From Helianthus annuus (lineage: Eukaryota > Streptophyta > Magnoliopsida > Asterales > Asteraceae): a stretch of DNA of 64,000 nt. The stretch is from the NCBI RefSeq assembly GCF_002127325.2, contig NC_035433.2, forward strand, positions 146,564,938 through 146,628,937. Reading direction: 5' to 3'. Below are positions 45,818 to 56,908 of this stretch, in pieces. The notes below the pieces were generated by a model. It searched no databases and was not told where the DNA came from. It worked only from the letters and a program-made list of their open reading frames with translations. Positions within the stretch are counted from its first letter, which is position 1, and every line of letters begins with the position of its first letter. A program made the position numbers and the translations under genes.

Positions 45818-46114
45818 CATGGCCGGCCTTGGGGTGGGCGAGGAGGACCACCGGCCAGGGCCCGATATTTCGAGGGGCACGTTTTTTAAGAAAAAACCGA
45901 TATGTATATGTAAAATATTTTTTTAATAGGGTACACCTATGCAAACACCAACATAAGTCCCCTTACAAAACTATTCTTATGGTTTAGATTAGTTATTAAC
46001 CCCTTTGTCATTAGGTTTAGACCTTTAGTGAGCCGAATACCCAATTTCGTTAAGGCCTAAAAGCACATTTTTTCGAGCTCGAACATGGCATACGAATTCT
46101 CAGGGCCGGCCTTG
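45818..46114. mobile_element. hAT-type MITE, 297 bp, 8-bp TSD TCAAGCAC
   Basis: Begins catggccggccttgggg and ends ctcagggccggccttg. Exact TSD TCAAGCAC at 45810-45817 and 46115-46122. The interior (gatatttcgaggggcac… ttttttcgagctcgaacatg) is shared with the degraded copy at about 33770-34078. Confidence 0.9.
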
Positions 46115-46122
46115 TCAAGCAC

Positions 46123-47299
46123 CCATAGCGCCGGCCGTAGCGGTGTGGTGTGGTGCGGTGCTATGGGTCGCTATGTTGTCTTTGGCCGGGTTATGGCGCC
46201 CCACTACGGATCGCCTAATAATGGGTTAACTAAGTGAAAAAAAATTCTAGTTACAAGTCTTGAACTATTTTAATAGTTCCCTGGCTGAAATAGTAATACT
46301 TTTTTTCTAAAAGGACTAAATTATGTGGTAAGAAAATCTTGAACTATTTTAATAGTTCCCTGGCTTGGAAGCTTAAAAGTCAACGATTTTCCAAGCCTCG
46401 CAGATCTCCATAAACCGAAATGAACCACAAGTAAGGAAACCATCGGATAAATCGTGAATTATCAATCATCCGGCATATAATTTTTGCTGTCACCAAGGAT
46501 ATTTGCTGGCCGTTTTCCGAGTTAACTAAAGAGACCAAGGTACAATCTCCAGCGCATGATTTACAATATTGTATATGAGTTAAAATTTGGAAAGCTTCTT
46601 CAGTACTGTATCTGAGTGTGCTCTAGTTTGATTCCTAAATGATGCATCATGTGGGCATTTTATGGTTGATTCTGCATATTATCTTTTCTGATTCTTAATC
46701 TTAAATGGTAGATCTTGTTAGTTTTGGTGGCTTAGACTAATTAATCCATTTCTGCTGTGTGGTGCTGGGACTTGGTCCTGGCAGATTAGTGGCACACCAA
46801 AAGTTGGAATACATAACGTTGTTTACATAGAACAAAAAATTAGTGGTTTAATTTCTTTTGATAAGTTTGAAATAGTTCTTTTTAAATAGCTTGCGGCCCA
46901 AAACTCTTTGAAAATAACTCGCTTAAAATCCGATTGTATAAGTGGGCTATTTAAGAATCCCAACTTCAATAGATTTATTACTTTTTATTGTAATATCTAT
47001 GCACATGTACAAAAACTACAAAAATGATAAAATTTTCCAAAATATAGGAGCTTGCTTGTCACCTCGCGAGTTGACCTGAGCTTTATCCAGGCTAAGTTCT
47101 AGCTGAAATTTCCACTTGTTAAAGAGTTTTCGAGCTCAAGCCTGACCTGAGCTCTTTAATCAACCATAGTTAGAAATCTTGATACTGTGACTGCATATAT
47201 ATACGTCTTTCTATGCATGATAGTGTCACACTGTCACGCGTTTCCTGCATATTCTCTTTACTTCTCAAGTTTTTACATTCATTGTAAAACAGAAACAGG
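46123..47299. other. Intergenic DNA upstream of the pseudokinase gene
   Basis: No frame supported. Contains a short direct duplication (cttgaactattttaatagtt, near 46258 and 46346). A TATATATA at 47196-47203, about 100 bp before the ATG, is a possible TATA box. Confidence 0.4.
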
Positions 47300-48358
47300 A
47301 TGTCTGCTCCCCTACAGTTCCCATTAAAAGATATAGAATTGGTCACCAACAACTTTGATAAAGAGAATTTCATCGGAGAGGGGTTTCTTGGGAAGATTTA
47401 TGAAGGACAACTCTCTCTATCCGGAGAGTTAGTTGATGTTGCTGTACGGAGGTTAGATAATAGTTTTAGGCTACAAGAGATTGCGTTTGAAAAGGAGATC
47501 TCAACTCTTACTCGAATTGAGCATCCAAATGTGGTCTCAATTGTCGGGTTTTGTTATGAGAACGATGAGATGCTAATTATACAAAAGCGAGTTGCCCGTG
47601 GAAGTCTAAGCAGTTATCTAAGTGACCCCAGACTTACATGGATGAGAAGATTGCAGATAAGCGTTGGGGCTGTGCGTGCGTTGAGTTACTTGCATAATGA
47701 TGTGGGGCACAATTTTAGTGTCATACATCATAATATTAACTGCAATTCAATCTTGTTAGATGAAAACTGGGAAGCCAAAATATCTGGTTTTGAATATTCC
47801 ATGACAATACCGGCGGGAGGTCTAGACCTGGCATATGAAAAGCTTGGAATCGGGACCTACAAGTCCGACGTGTACTCCATTGGTATCGTATTGTTTGAAC
47901 TCTTGTGCGGTAGGGAAGCATTCATATCGAAAGATGATAAAAGTTTTCAATCTTCATTAGCCACATTTCACTATAAAAACCGAAAATTGCATGAGTTTGT
48001 TGATGCCGATTTATATAGCCAAATGGATCAACTATCATTCAAACTCTTCTCGAAAATAGCGTATACATGCCTGATCGATCAAAGAGCACCACCAACGATG
48101 AACGACGTCCTCAAAAGACTTGAGAGAGCATTGAAAGTTCAAAAGACGCAGGACAATAATGTAAGACCCTACTTGTATTGTTGTTTTTTCTTCTATCCTT
48201 ATGTCATAATAGCGCCTATAAGTTCATTATTTTTGTTCTTCGTTGTTACAATTATATGACAGGATCACTCAAAAGTTGCAGTTGAACGTACAATACCAGA
48301 CCACTTGAATTTGAAGGTAACAAGTTTATTTGTTTGCGGTATAGGTGTTAGGATATAA
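47300..48358 (+). CDS. CrRLK1L-like pseudokinase
   Basis: Kinase-fold protein without ectodomain or membrane segment. Exon 1 47300-48160 (287 aa), donor GTAAGA; exon 2 48263-48358 after TATGACAG, adding about 31 aa. The frame is open over the whole kinase fold, starting ATG with PLQFPLKDIELVTNNF, and the Gly loop GEGFLG is kept. Catalytic residues are lost: VAIK is VAVR (Lys to Arg50), HRD is HHN (143-145) with the following Lys and Asn also changed, DFG is GFE (163-165), and the GTxGYxDP activation segment is missing. These are the hallmarks of a pseudokinase, so a scaffold, decoy or allosteric role is likelier than phosphotransfer (inference). The intact frame argues against a simple decaying pseudogene. 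The C-terminal exon is less certain; splicing at aag^gtaaca could add more exons. Confidence 0.8.
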
Positions 48359-48892
48359 TGAACCATCATAACATTTTGTAGTTACAATGGTTGGCATCTC
48401 TAAAAGATAAGTGTATGGTTTTCACAACGGGGAAATAAACTACAATTTCAAATCTTTAGACTTTCTTTATAATTAAGTTTAGATTAGCTTTGTTTTACGT
48501 TCTTTATAGAGATTTACAATAACTATTAGAAAGCCAACAATTATAATAACTATTAGAAAGCCAACCAGCTCTTATGATGGTTTATATTCTTACTATCATC
48601 GTATTAAAAGTAGAACATTTCACCCAGTAAAATTGATTTTTCTGATTTGTTTAATTCAATGTTTTGGTAACTCAGCAAGTAGCAGTCTTACTGGTTAATT
48701 TGTCGGACCGGTTTCAAAAATTAGATGTCGTGTATAAAACACATGAACCAAAATCATAACCATGCATGATTATGGTTTTTCTTTAGTGTAATTATGGTTT
48801 TTTGTTCATACATGGTTAGGGTTTTGAGTTTTATAACATGCGTAATTTCATAGCGTATCATCGTTTGTTAAGGAATATTGAATTTTACACTT

Positions 48893-48928
<36 letters not shown>
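48359..48928. other. Intergenic DNA ending in a family G element end and (TA)n
   Basis: 48781-48898 is the inverse of the left end of 24735-25312 (…gttttgagttttataacatg, then ttttacactttcac) and abuts (TA)n at 48899-48928. The other end of this copy is not clear. The remainder is AT-rich and non-coding. Confidence 0.5.
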
Positions 48929-48933
<5 letters not shown>

Positions 48934-49582
48934 ATGCAGATTTTGTGTCCGATGCTTGTCGAATAGATTAGTTATTATTTTACGCTGAATTTGTAATAGT
49001 TAGTGAAACGGTCTATCGAACGTGTATAGACCCACTCGTTTGAAGTGGTCAAACGAGAGGGTTATTCGGTTGACCGTGTGTGTTTGCTAGACAAATTATG
49101 GTTGTATATGTTGGTGTCGAAGGATAAGGCATCGAAGGATTATGTATATCCTTCGATGAGCTCGAAAGATATCCATCGAAGGATGGACCTCGAAGGATAT
49201 GTGATCCTTCGAGATATATGTGTCTTTCGAAAGCTGGATGGTCGACAGATGATCTATCGACCAGTCAGCTTGATCCTTCGACTGTGCAATCTGTGTTTGG
49301 TATAAATACCAACACTTTGTCATTTGCAACACAAGAGTGAGAGCACAAGTGTGTGCAAGAGAGTGAGTGGAGGTTTGAGTCCTCACCGGGAGAAATCACC
49401 ACTTGATTTCTCCCTGGATGTATACTTCTTTGGTATTAGTTCGGTTTCCATGTAATCGGGCCGACTTGTAATGTTTACTACCGGATTAATACAAAGTTTG
49501 TTATGTTTATCCTCTCTTATCTCTTCCATCTTTGAACATTATCATGAAAATCACGGATTGGATCCCGAAACAGGGACCTACA
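48929..49582 (+). repeat. 5' LTR of the 3.3-kb element
   Basis: 654 bp. tcgaaggat/atccttcga motifs cluster at 49118-49285, followed by TATAAATA (49301-49308) as probable promoter TATA. Short open frames inside are repeated exactly in the 3' LTR and are not genes. Confidence 0.92.
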
Positions 49583-49596
49583 ATTGGTATCAGAGC

Positions 49597-51584
49597 CATG
49601 GTGCCCGATTTAGTAAAACTAACCGTTTACTAAGTCACATGTGCTCTAGATCTGTGATTTTTGTGGGTTTTTGTTCAAGATGTAACAATGGTGGAAATGA
49701 GAAAAACTCAGATCTGGACCCGAATATTCAGATCTGTGATAAAACGAGTGTTGGGTTTTATGTTTTTCTCCTATAAATTCAAGTTATCATCATCAAAAAT
49801 CGTTTACAAGGCATTTCATCAAATCTGCAAATCTGCACAGTTGCCGTGTTCATAATGTTCTTGATATCTTCATACTTCGAAGGATCAGTTATCTGCTCGA
49901 AAGATCCAAAAGTATGCTCGAAAGGTCAACAGACTTCGAAGGATCAAATGAAATTTTCGAAGGGTCAAATTAAAAATTCGAAAGGTCATCAGTTCTTTTC
50001 GAAAGGTTATCTGTTTGACAACTTCGAATGATCAATTGTTCAACTTGATGTCTGTTCCGAAAGGTCATCCTTTGTTTTTAAGGATCATATATATTTTCGA
50101 AGGGTCACCATTACTTCAACAACATCGAAAGATCAAATACTTCGAAAGATATATAGGTAGATTTCGAAGGATAATCAACAACTTCGAAAGAATCGGAAGT
50201 TTCGAAGGATCCAGAGAAATATACGGCCAACAGCTCATGCGCTTCAATTAAAGTGACCCAATCACATTTTAGTGACCGCCCATTTGCTAAAACCATGCCA
50301 ACAGCCCATGTGCTTCAATTTAATCTTTGTGATTCACTGTCCAATGCACCGCCCCTCTAAGAAAATAAGTCTTGTTGATTGGTGTGCACCACCCAAGTGT
50401 CCAATAACATTTGATTGTTTGGTGTGCACTTTAGAAAATCACCAAATAAAAATCAAAGCCTACAAACAATTCTTCGGCCCAAATGAAGAGTTTACGGCCC
50501 AGTTCACAAATCTGTTATAATTTTTCATTAACTAACATATGAGACAAGCTTGTGACATCACCATGACATCACAATGATGATGTCATGGTGAGGTGTAAAC
50601 GGGAACGGGTTTGTGGCGCTCCGTGCTTCGCGTGTCGAACTCTGGGGCGCACGACGGAGGAATGTCGTGACGTCGGGCTTGAGCCGGACCTAACCGTGTC
50701 GAAACCGAGTCGAACCGAGCCGAGTCGCGTCCACACAAGGTGTATCAAAGTGAAAATCTAGCGCCTAAAGTTATATTTTGCTAGATTTTTCTATTGGGCT
50801 CATTTGGTGTGAAATTTTGGGCAAATATTAAAAAAAAAAAAAAGATCCATTGGAACAAAGGTTTTTGATGCAGAGTGGGGTCGGGTGTTCGCGAAGATGA
50901 TTTGAACCGCGCTTCTAAATATCAACGTCAAAATTCGTATGAATTTGGGAGCGTGCGGGGTGATGCAGCATGATGAAAACAAGAGATGATGAAAACTTGA
51001 TGTTTGAAAAATTGTGGGGTAGTCACGGTTACCGATGCAATGGCAAAAATGGTAACGCGACTATTATGGGCCAAAAACAACACGGTATGTTCGCTTCCGC
51101 TCGTCATTCAATGAAGATTGACGACAGTTCCGCTCAGTGGAGGGAATTGGTGAACATTTGACGACAGTTTCTTTGAAGTGGAAAGATCCTGTTAAGGTTT
51201 AGAGATTTTACCAAAGAAATGGGGGATAAAAATTTTTCATATGTTGAATTTCTTCGGTAAATTTCTAAACGCAATCATAGGTATGCTTAAAGATCAAGAC
51301 TTGATGCAGTTGTTATAGGATGGAACCCTTATCAAATGCCGGTTGGAGTATTGGAAGATCAGCGGAAGATCGGTCAATTGAGCCTTTTGAGGAAATTGCA
51401 CAACACTCGACTTGGATACGCGTACTTTGAGGGGGAAGTTTTATACAATGAGCATCAAGATACTACTTACCTGGATCATCGGTCAAGGGGGAATTTGTTT
51501 ACACAGAGAAGATGATTACTTGACTGAAGATCGATGATTGCCGTTGCATTTTCAGCATTCGACAGCAACGGACAAGGGGGAATT
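49597..51584 (+). other. Non-coding interior of the 3.3-kb element
   Basis: 49875-50215 holds an array of tcgaaggatc / tcgaaaggtca motifs every roughly 15-30 bp. 50560-51560 has no supported frame. No retroviral-type domain is recognisable. Confidence 0.6.
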
Positions 51585-52238
51585 TGTTGATGCAGATTTT
51601 GTGTCCGATGCTTGTCGAATAGATTAGTTATTATTTTACGCTGAATTTGTAATAGTTAGTGAAACGGTCTATCGAACGTGTATAGACCCACTCGTTTGAA
51701 GTGGTCAAACGAGAGGGTTATTCGGTTGACCGTGTGTGTTTGCTAGACAAATTATGGTTGTATATGTTGGTGTCGAAGGATAAGGCATCGAAGGATTATG
51801 TATATCCTTCGATGAGCTCGAAAGATATCCATCGAAGGATGGACCTCGAAGGATATGTGATCCTTCGAGATATATGTGTCTTTCGAAAGCTGGATGGTCG
51901 ACAGATGATCTATCGACCAGTCAGCTTGATCCTTCGACTGTGCAATCTGTGTTTGGTATAAATACCAACACTTTGTCATTTGCAACACAAGAGTGAGAGC
52001 ACAAGTGTGTGCAAGAGAGTGAGTGGAGGTTTGAGTCCTCACCGGGAGAAATCACCACTTGATTTCTCCCTGGATGTATACTTCTTTGGTATTAGTTCGG
52101 TTTCCATGTAATCGGGCCGACTTGTAATGTTTACTACCGGATTAATACAAAGTTTGTTATGTTTATCCTCTCTTATCTCTTCCATCTTTGAACATTATCA
52201 TGAAAATCACGGATTGGATCCCGAAACAGGGACCTACA
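51585..52238 (+). repeat. 3' LTR of the 3.3-kb element
   Basis: 654 bp, identical by eye to 48929-49582. Its last base is followed by ATATA of the microsatellite. Confidence 0.92.
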
Positions 52239-52259
52239 ATATATATATATATATATATA

Positions 52260-52638
52260 GGTAGAGGATCCTGTAAAAAGTGCTCAAAGTGTGAGAAGTG
52301 TAAGAAGTGTATTATAACACTATATATAATACTATATAACACCATATAAACACCGTATAACAATATGTAACAACATATAATACCATATAACACTATGTAA
52401 CACTATATATCATCATATAACAAATATAACACTATACATCTATCATAGACATGCTATCAGACAACCTATAGTGTTTTATTTGTTATATAATGATATATGG
52501 TGTTACATAGTGTTATATGGTAGTATATGGTGTTACATATTGTTATACGGTGTTTATATGGTGTTATATAGTATTATATATAGTGTTATAATACACTTCT
52601 TACACTTCTCACACTTTAGGCCCTTTTTACACTATCCT

Positions 52639-52643
<5 letters not shown>
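52260..52643. mobile_element. (TA)n-bounded long-hairpin element family D, copy 2
   Basis: Same hairpin as 30911-31284 in the opposite orientation (ggtagaggatcctgtaaaaa left; ctatccttaccc right). Arms of about 170 bp pair around the centre at catgctatcag (52451-52461). (TA)n on both sides; the 3.3-kb LTR element landed in the left TA tract. Confidence 0.78.
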
Positions 52644-52699
<56 letters not shown>

Positions 52700-52700
<1 letters not shown>

Positions 52701-53108
52701 GGGAAGGATGTATAGAAAACCCACGTTAATTTAAAAAACCCAGAAAACTCAAAGCTCCCGATGTTTTTTTGTTTTGAAAAAATTTACACATGTTATATGC
52801 ATGTTTTTAAGGGTTTTGGGTAAAAAAAAAAAAATCAAAAAAGCGCCAAGCAGGTATTTTTTAAAAAAATAAACAAGTTTTGGTGTAACACATGTTACAT
52901 TCATCTAGCATATTTGTAACATGTGTTACACTAAAACTTATTTATTTTTTTTAAAAATATCTACTCGCCGCTTTTTTGATTTTTTTTTGCCCAAAACCCC
53001 TAAAAACATGTATATAACATCTGTAAATTTTTTCAAAAGAAAAAAACATCGGGAGCTTTGAGTTTCCTGGGTTTTCTAAATTAAAGTGGGTCTGCTATAG
53101 ATACTTAC

Positions 53109-53109
<1 letters not shown>
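52700..53109. mobile_element. (TA)n-bounded inverted-repeat element family I
   Basis: Ends gggaaggatgtatagaaaac and the inverse ending gtgggtctgctatag. Inner inverse blocks aactcaaagctcccgatg / catcgggagctttgagttt and acacatgttaca / tgtaacatgtgt. Bounded by (TA)n. Confidence 0.75.
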
Positions 53110-53180
<71 letters not shown>

Positions 53181-53183
<3 letters not shown>

Positions 53184-53401
53184 AGTATATCGTACATTAC
53201 GGCTTAACGTACTTCACGTACAACAACGTGCGTGATTTGTTATATAACATGCGTTATTAATGTTTTCAATATGCGTGATTATTGTGTTTCAACATGCGTG
53301 ATTTTGGATTTTTGAGTTATAATGTGCGTGATTTTAAAATGAACGTGCGTAATTACCTGTCGTACGTGATGTACGTTAAGCCGTAATGTACGTTAACCTT
53401 C

Positions 53402-53404
<3 letters not shown>
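53181..53404. mobile_element. (TA)n-bounded inverted-repeat element family H
   Basis: Termini cgtacattacggcttaacgt and its inverse acgttaagccgtaatgtacg. Interior repeats of (a)acatgcgtgatt / cgtgcgtgattt. Pure (TA)n on both sides (53110-53180 and 53405-53444). Confidence 0.78.
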
Positions 53405-53444
<40 letters not shown>

Positions 53445-53447
<3 letters not shown>

Positions 53448-54362
53448 GATGGATTATGAGAAACCTAGTTTAAATGAGAAAACAAAAAAACTAACTAAAA
53501 GAGCTCAAAAAAACATACCATTTTTTTTTTAATTTCTATAAAAAAATCATAGGTTTTTATACCTGGAAAAAAAATTTCAAATTATTTTTTTTTTTGTTGT
53601 ATTGCACATGTGCACTATTACGGATAGGGGAATTGGCCTGTAATAATCCCATCTAGTCCTTATTGGCCATTAATAATCCCACCTCAGAATATTCCCTCCA
53701 CTAGTCCCACCTTTCACCTATTTTTCCTACAATGGTCCCCCGTTAAAAAAACTTAACGGAGTTAAGCTTTTTTTCCAAATTACAAATAGATTTTTAGGGC
53801 TTTTGATCAGAACGATGATACGAGTCAATTGATGTAAAACTTACTTCGAAATGCTGTTCCAAGTGACTTGATTTTGGTTAATTGGAAGTTTAAACACCCG
53901 AATTGAAGCGCTGTTTTCATCGTTTGGAGCACTGTTTCGAGGCAAGTTTTACATTAATGGACTCGTATCGTCGTTCTAATCAAAAGCCCTAAAAAATCTG
54001 TTTGTAATTTGGAAAAAAGCTTAACTCCGTTAACTTTTTTTAACGGGGGACCATTGTAGGAAAAATAGGTTAAAGGTGGGACTGGCGGGGGGAATATTCT
54101 GAGGTGGGATTATTAATGGCAAATAAGGTATAGGTGAGATTATTGCAAGCCAATTTCCCTTACGGATATAGTGCACATGTGTAGTACATGTGTAGTACAC
54201 ATATATTGCACATGTGCAATACAACAATTTTTTTTTTGAAAATTTTTTTATGTATAAAAACTAGCGAATTTTTGTTAAAAATTGTAAAAAAAAAATTGGT
54301 ATTTTTTTTTTAGCTTTTTTTAAGTTTTTTTTAGTTAGTTTTCTAGTTTCTCATGATCCTCT

Positions 54363-54365
<3 letters not shown>
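53445..54365. mobile_element. (TA)n-bounded inverted-repeat element family J, split by a MITE
   Basis: Ends ggggatggattatgagaaac and the inverse gtttctcatgatcctctccc; ctaactaaaa / ttttagttag follow inward. The middle is interrupted by a Mutator-type MITE at 53627-54159 whose TSD lies within the element. Confidence 0.78.
53627..54159. mobile_element. Mutator-type MITE, 533 bp, 9-bp TSD, nested
   Basis: Ends ggggaattggcctgtaataa and the inverse …ttattgcaagccaatttccc. Exact 9-bp repeats TTACGGATA at 53618-53626 and 54160-54168. Long inverse arms include gggaccattgtaggaaaaat and aaaagcttaactccgttaa with their inverses. Nested in family J, so younger than it. Confidence 0.85.

Positions 54366-54440
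<75 letters not shown>
54366..54440. repeat. (TA)n microsatellite
   Basis: About 75 bp of TA repeats between the family J and K elements. Confidence 0.95.
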
Positions 54441-54806
54441 ATTGAAAACCACTCCGAATTGTGAGAACTTAGAGAACTCGGCCTTCCCGTGTGAATTTTG
54501 CCCCCATTTTTTTCACACCCCTAGATTAAAATGTTTAGAAAGACTATTGTAAGAAAGTAAAAAAAAAAATCGAAATGGTGTTTTCGGCCCCTTACAGCAT
54601 CTATAAAAAGGTGATCATAGAAAAGCATGACACCACTTTTTACAGCATTTACGGCTACGGTAAATGAAAAAGAAAACCTAGTTTTTTTTTTTGGAAAAAT
54701 TGATTTGTTTTAGTATTTTTGGTAAAAGAAATTTTGAAAAAACCTTTCATAAGGCCGAGTTCTCTAAGTTCTCACACCTCGTATAATTTTTATTTTACCC
54801 TAACTC
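54441..54806. mobile_element. (TA)n-bounded inverted-repeat element family K
   Basis: Inverse ends gagaacttagagaactcggc and gccgagttctctaagttctc, a nearly perfect match. Inner inverse blocks of the gtgatcatag… type are weaker. (TA)n on both sides. Confidence 0.75.
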
Positions 54807-54827
54807 ATATATATATATATATATTTA

Positions 54828-55204
54828 GGGTAGGGTTCATGCGAGAACCACCTTTATTGCGACAACCGCGAGAACCAATGTGAACACACCAAAATAAACC
54901 CACAACACCACCAAAAACCTAAAAATACCTCCCCCTCACCAATCTAAATGCTAAAAACTAAACCTCCAAAAAACCTAAAAAATCTTAAAAAATCTAAAAA
55001 ACACACAATTTTTTTTTAATATTTTTTATCAAAAAAGTCGCTCCTTTTAGCAGCCAAAAAATATATTTTTAATTTAAAAAAAAGTTTTTTTTTGGCTACT
55101 AAAAGTAGCGATTTTTTGTTAAAAAAATATTTAAAAAAATTGTTTTTTTAGAATTTTTTAGGTATTTTTGGTTGTGTTCACATTGGTTCTCGCGGTTCTC
55201 GCAA
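54828..55204. mobile_element. (TA)n-bounded inverted-repeat element family E, copy 2
   Basis: agggtagggttcatgcgaga, accacctttattgcgacaac and ccgcgagaaccaatgtgaac on the left; ttggttctcgcggttctcgc on the right. Same family as 31351-31713, mostly one long hairpin. (TA)n flanks both ends; the extreme right terminus looks shortened. Confidence 0.72.
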
Positions 55205-55224
55205 TATATATATACACATATATA

Positions 55225-55610
55225 GAGGTTACTTTGAGAACCTCAGTTTTGATCTTTCAGTGAGAACTTATAGAACCATTATGAACCACTATTTTTTCGT
55301 TTTAGAAGGTTTTGAATAAATAAAAAAGAGTATAATGGTTACCTCTCAAATAATTTCTCTCTCTTTTTAATTAATTAGTTAATTAATTAATTCCCTCTCT
55401 TTGTCTTCATTTCCTCCTCCCACTTTACACATTAGGCTATATTGTGTGGGATAAAGCCCATAGAGGCTTTATCACGCCACACGTAGACCACAAATAAGCG
55501 GAGAGTTTTATCGTTAACTTGTACGGTGTTGCCCCATATAAAGCCCCTTTTAACCATATTAAAAAAAATAAACAATAAATAAATAAAAGCAAAATCTGAT
55601 TGGATGATAC
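55225..55610. other. Left end of another GAGAACC-type element and intergenic DNA
   Basis: After (TA)n, gaggttactttgagaacctc and gtgagaacttatagaacc resemble the termini of families E, F and K, but no matching right end was found. 55440-55485 (gtgtgggataaagcc…ggctttatcacgccacac) is a small inverted repeat like a Tourist-type MITE terminus; a similar gtgtggggcaacgcc lies inverted at 60625-60640, across the copia insertion. Confidence 0.4.
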
Positions 55611-55779
55611 TATTAGCCGAGATTTATGCCACTGATTACGGTTTCCATATTTTAGAGATTATAATTGTATTTATGTATTGACTATTGTTTGCATGTATAG
55701 TGCTAGGGTTATCCCCTATATAAAGGGATCATATGTATTGTTTTGATTGATTCAGAAAATAATACAACAAGCATTTTTA
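55611..55779 (+). repeat. 5' LTR, copia element 55611-60506
   Basis: 169 bp with TATATAAA at 55717-55724 as the likely TATA box. Confidence 0.92.
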
Positions 55780-55897
55780 TGGTATCAGAGCTTCGGCTCT
55801 TCTACCTTTGATCCTCTCCTGCTTTTCCTTCGTTCCCACAGTAGCTTCAACTACCCTCTTTTCCTTTTTTTTTTTTCGAAAAACCCTAGCACAACCT

Positions 55898-56872
55898 ATG
55901 GCCGCCGACGGCAAGAAAGAAGACCAGATGTCTTCGTCCGATAAACCTTCCAAAACCTTGCACCCTGCGTATTCGCCTACTATCTTTCAATCCAAGATAC
56001 GTACCCTTGACGGTACTATGGTCACCTATACCTCTTGGGTTAAACTTTTCTGTTTACATGCCGTCGCCTATCAAGTGCTTGATCATATTGACGAGACACC
56101 ACCACCTGCTGCAACAGACCTTGAGTTTCAGTCTTGGAAAGAACTAGATGCTTAAGTTCTTCAATGGATACTCAGCACCGTATCCGATAACCTGCTGCCC
56201 TGTGTGATGGATAATACGACCACTGCTCGACATGCATGGCTGAAACCGGAGAAGATCTACCTGAGTAATAAGAAAGCAAGGGCTGGGGCGCTTGAAACTA
56301 AGTTCTGTAATCTGACCTTGGCCGCTTGCTCATCTTTAGACAACTATTGTGAGCGACTCAAAGACCTTGCCAATCAATTAGAAGATGTGGATTACCCGGT
56401 TACTGAAGAAAGACTGGTCCTGCAACTTGTTCGAGGGCTACTCGCGGAGTTTGACACGACTGCTTCCCTGATAAACGCTAGCAATGCTGATTGGGATCTT
56501 GCTAGGAGCATGTTGGAAGATGAGGTTATTAGACAGGAAGCCCGACAAAAGACCTCACAATTGGTCCTTGTTGCCACCACCCCACAACAAAACTCGCAAA
56601 CCCAACACCCACCACACCCTTCAACCGGTTATAACCAGCAAACACCAAACTCCTACAACCAGCAAACACCACAACAGCCCTACTACAACCGATCCCGTGG
56701 CCGTGGCCGGGGATGTGGGAACTGGGGCCGCGGTTCAGGACGTGGTACACCTAACCCATCACCCGATTGGACTCCCAATAACCTCTCCTACCCACAATGG
56801 GCTTGGTGGAACACACCACCTTGCCCATACCCCCCTCAACCTGCTGCACCCTTTTCACACCCCACGGCCTAA
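55898..56872 (+). pseudogene. Copia Gag with in-frame stop
   Basis: Starts MAADGKKEDQMSSS. Retrotransposon Gag features (TYTSWVKLFCLHAVAYQVLD, DNYCERLKDLANQLEDV, EERLVLQLVRGLLAEFDTTA) are followed by a Gln/Pro/Gly-Arg-rich tail. One TAA (56153-56155) interrupts the frame after ELDA where homologues read Leu (TTA); a second stop comes at 56870, with the same frame continuing toward protease. No zinc knuckle is seen; the RGRGRG tail may bind RNA instead. Confidence 0.85.
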
Positions 56873-56908
56873 ACCCCTGCAGCCAATTACACCTCCACAC
56901 AGCAGCCC

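Larger units (their letters stand above)
48929..52238 (+). mobile_element. Non-autonomous LTR retroelement, 3.3 kb, very young
   Basis: LTRs 48929-49582 and 51585-52238, both 654 bp, with no difference found by eye. TSD ATATA within a (TA)n tract (48924-48928; 52239-52243). PBS tggtatcagagc 49585-49596; purine tract gacaagggggaattt before the 3' LTR. About 2 kb of interior has no gag or pol frame. LTR start (TGTTGATGCA), LTR end (GGGACCTACA) and the tcgaaggat motif arrays resemble the 7.8-kb copia element at 8221-16043, suggesting a shared lineage that could supply enzymes (inference). Confidence 0.92.

Noticed and set aside
49045..49386. Open frames on both strands, repeated exactly at 51701-52042
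   Set aside because: They lie within the two LTRs of one element and have no homology or start context.
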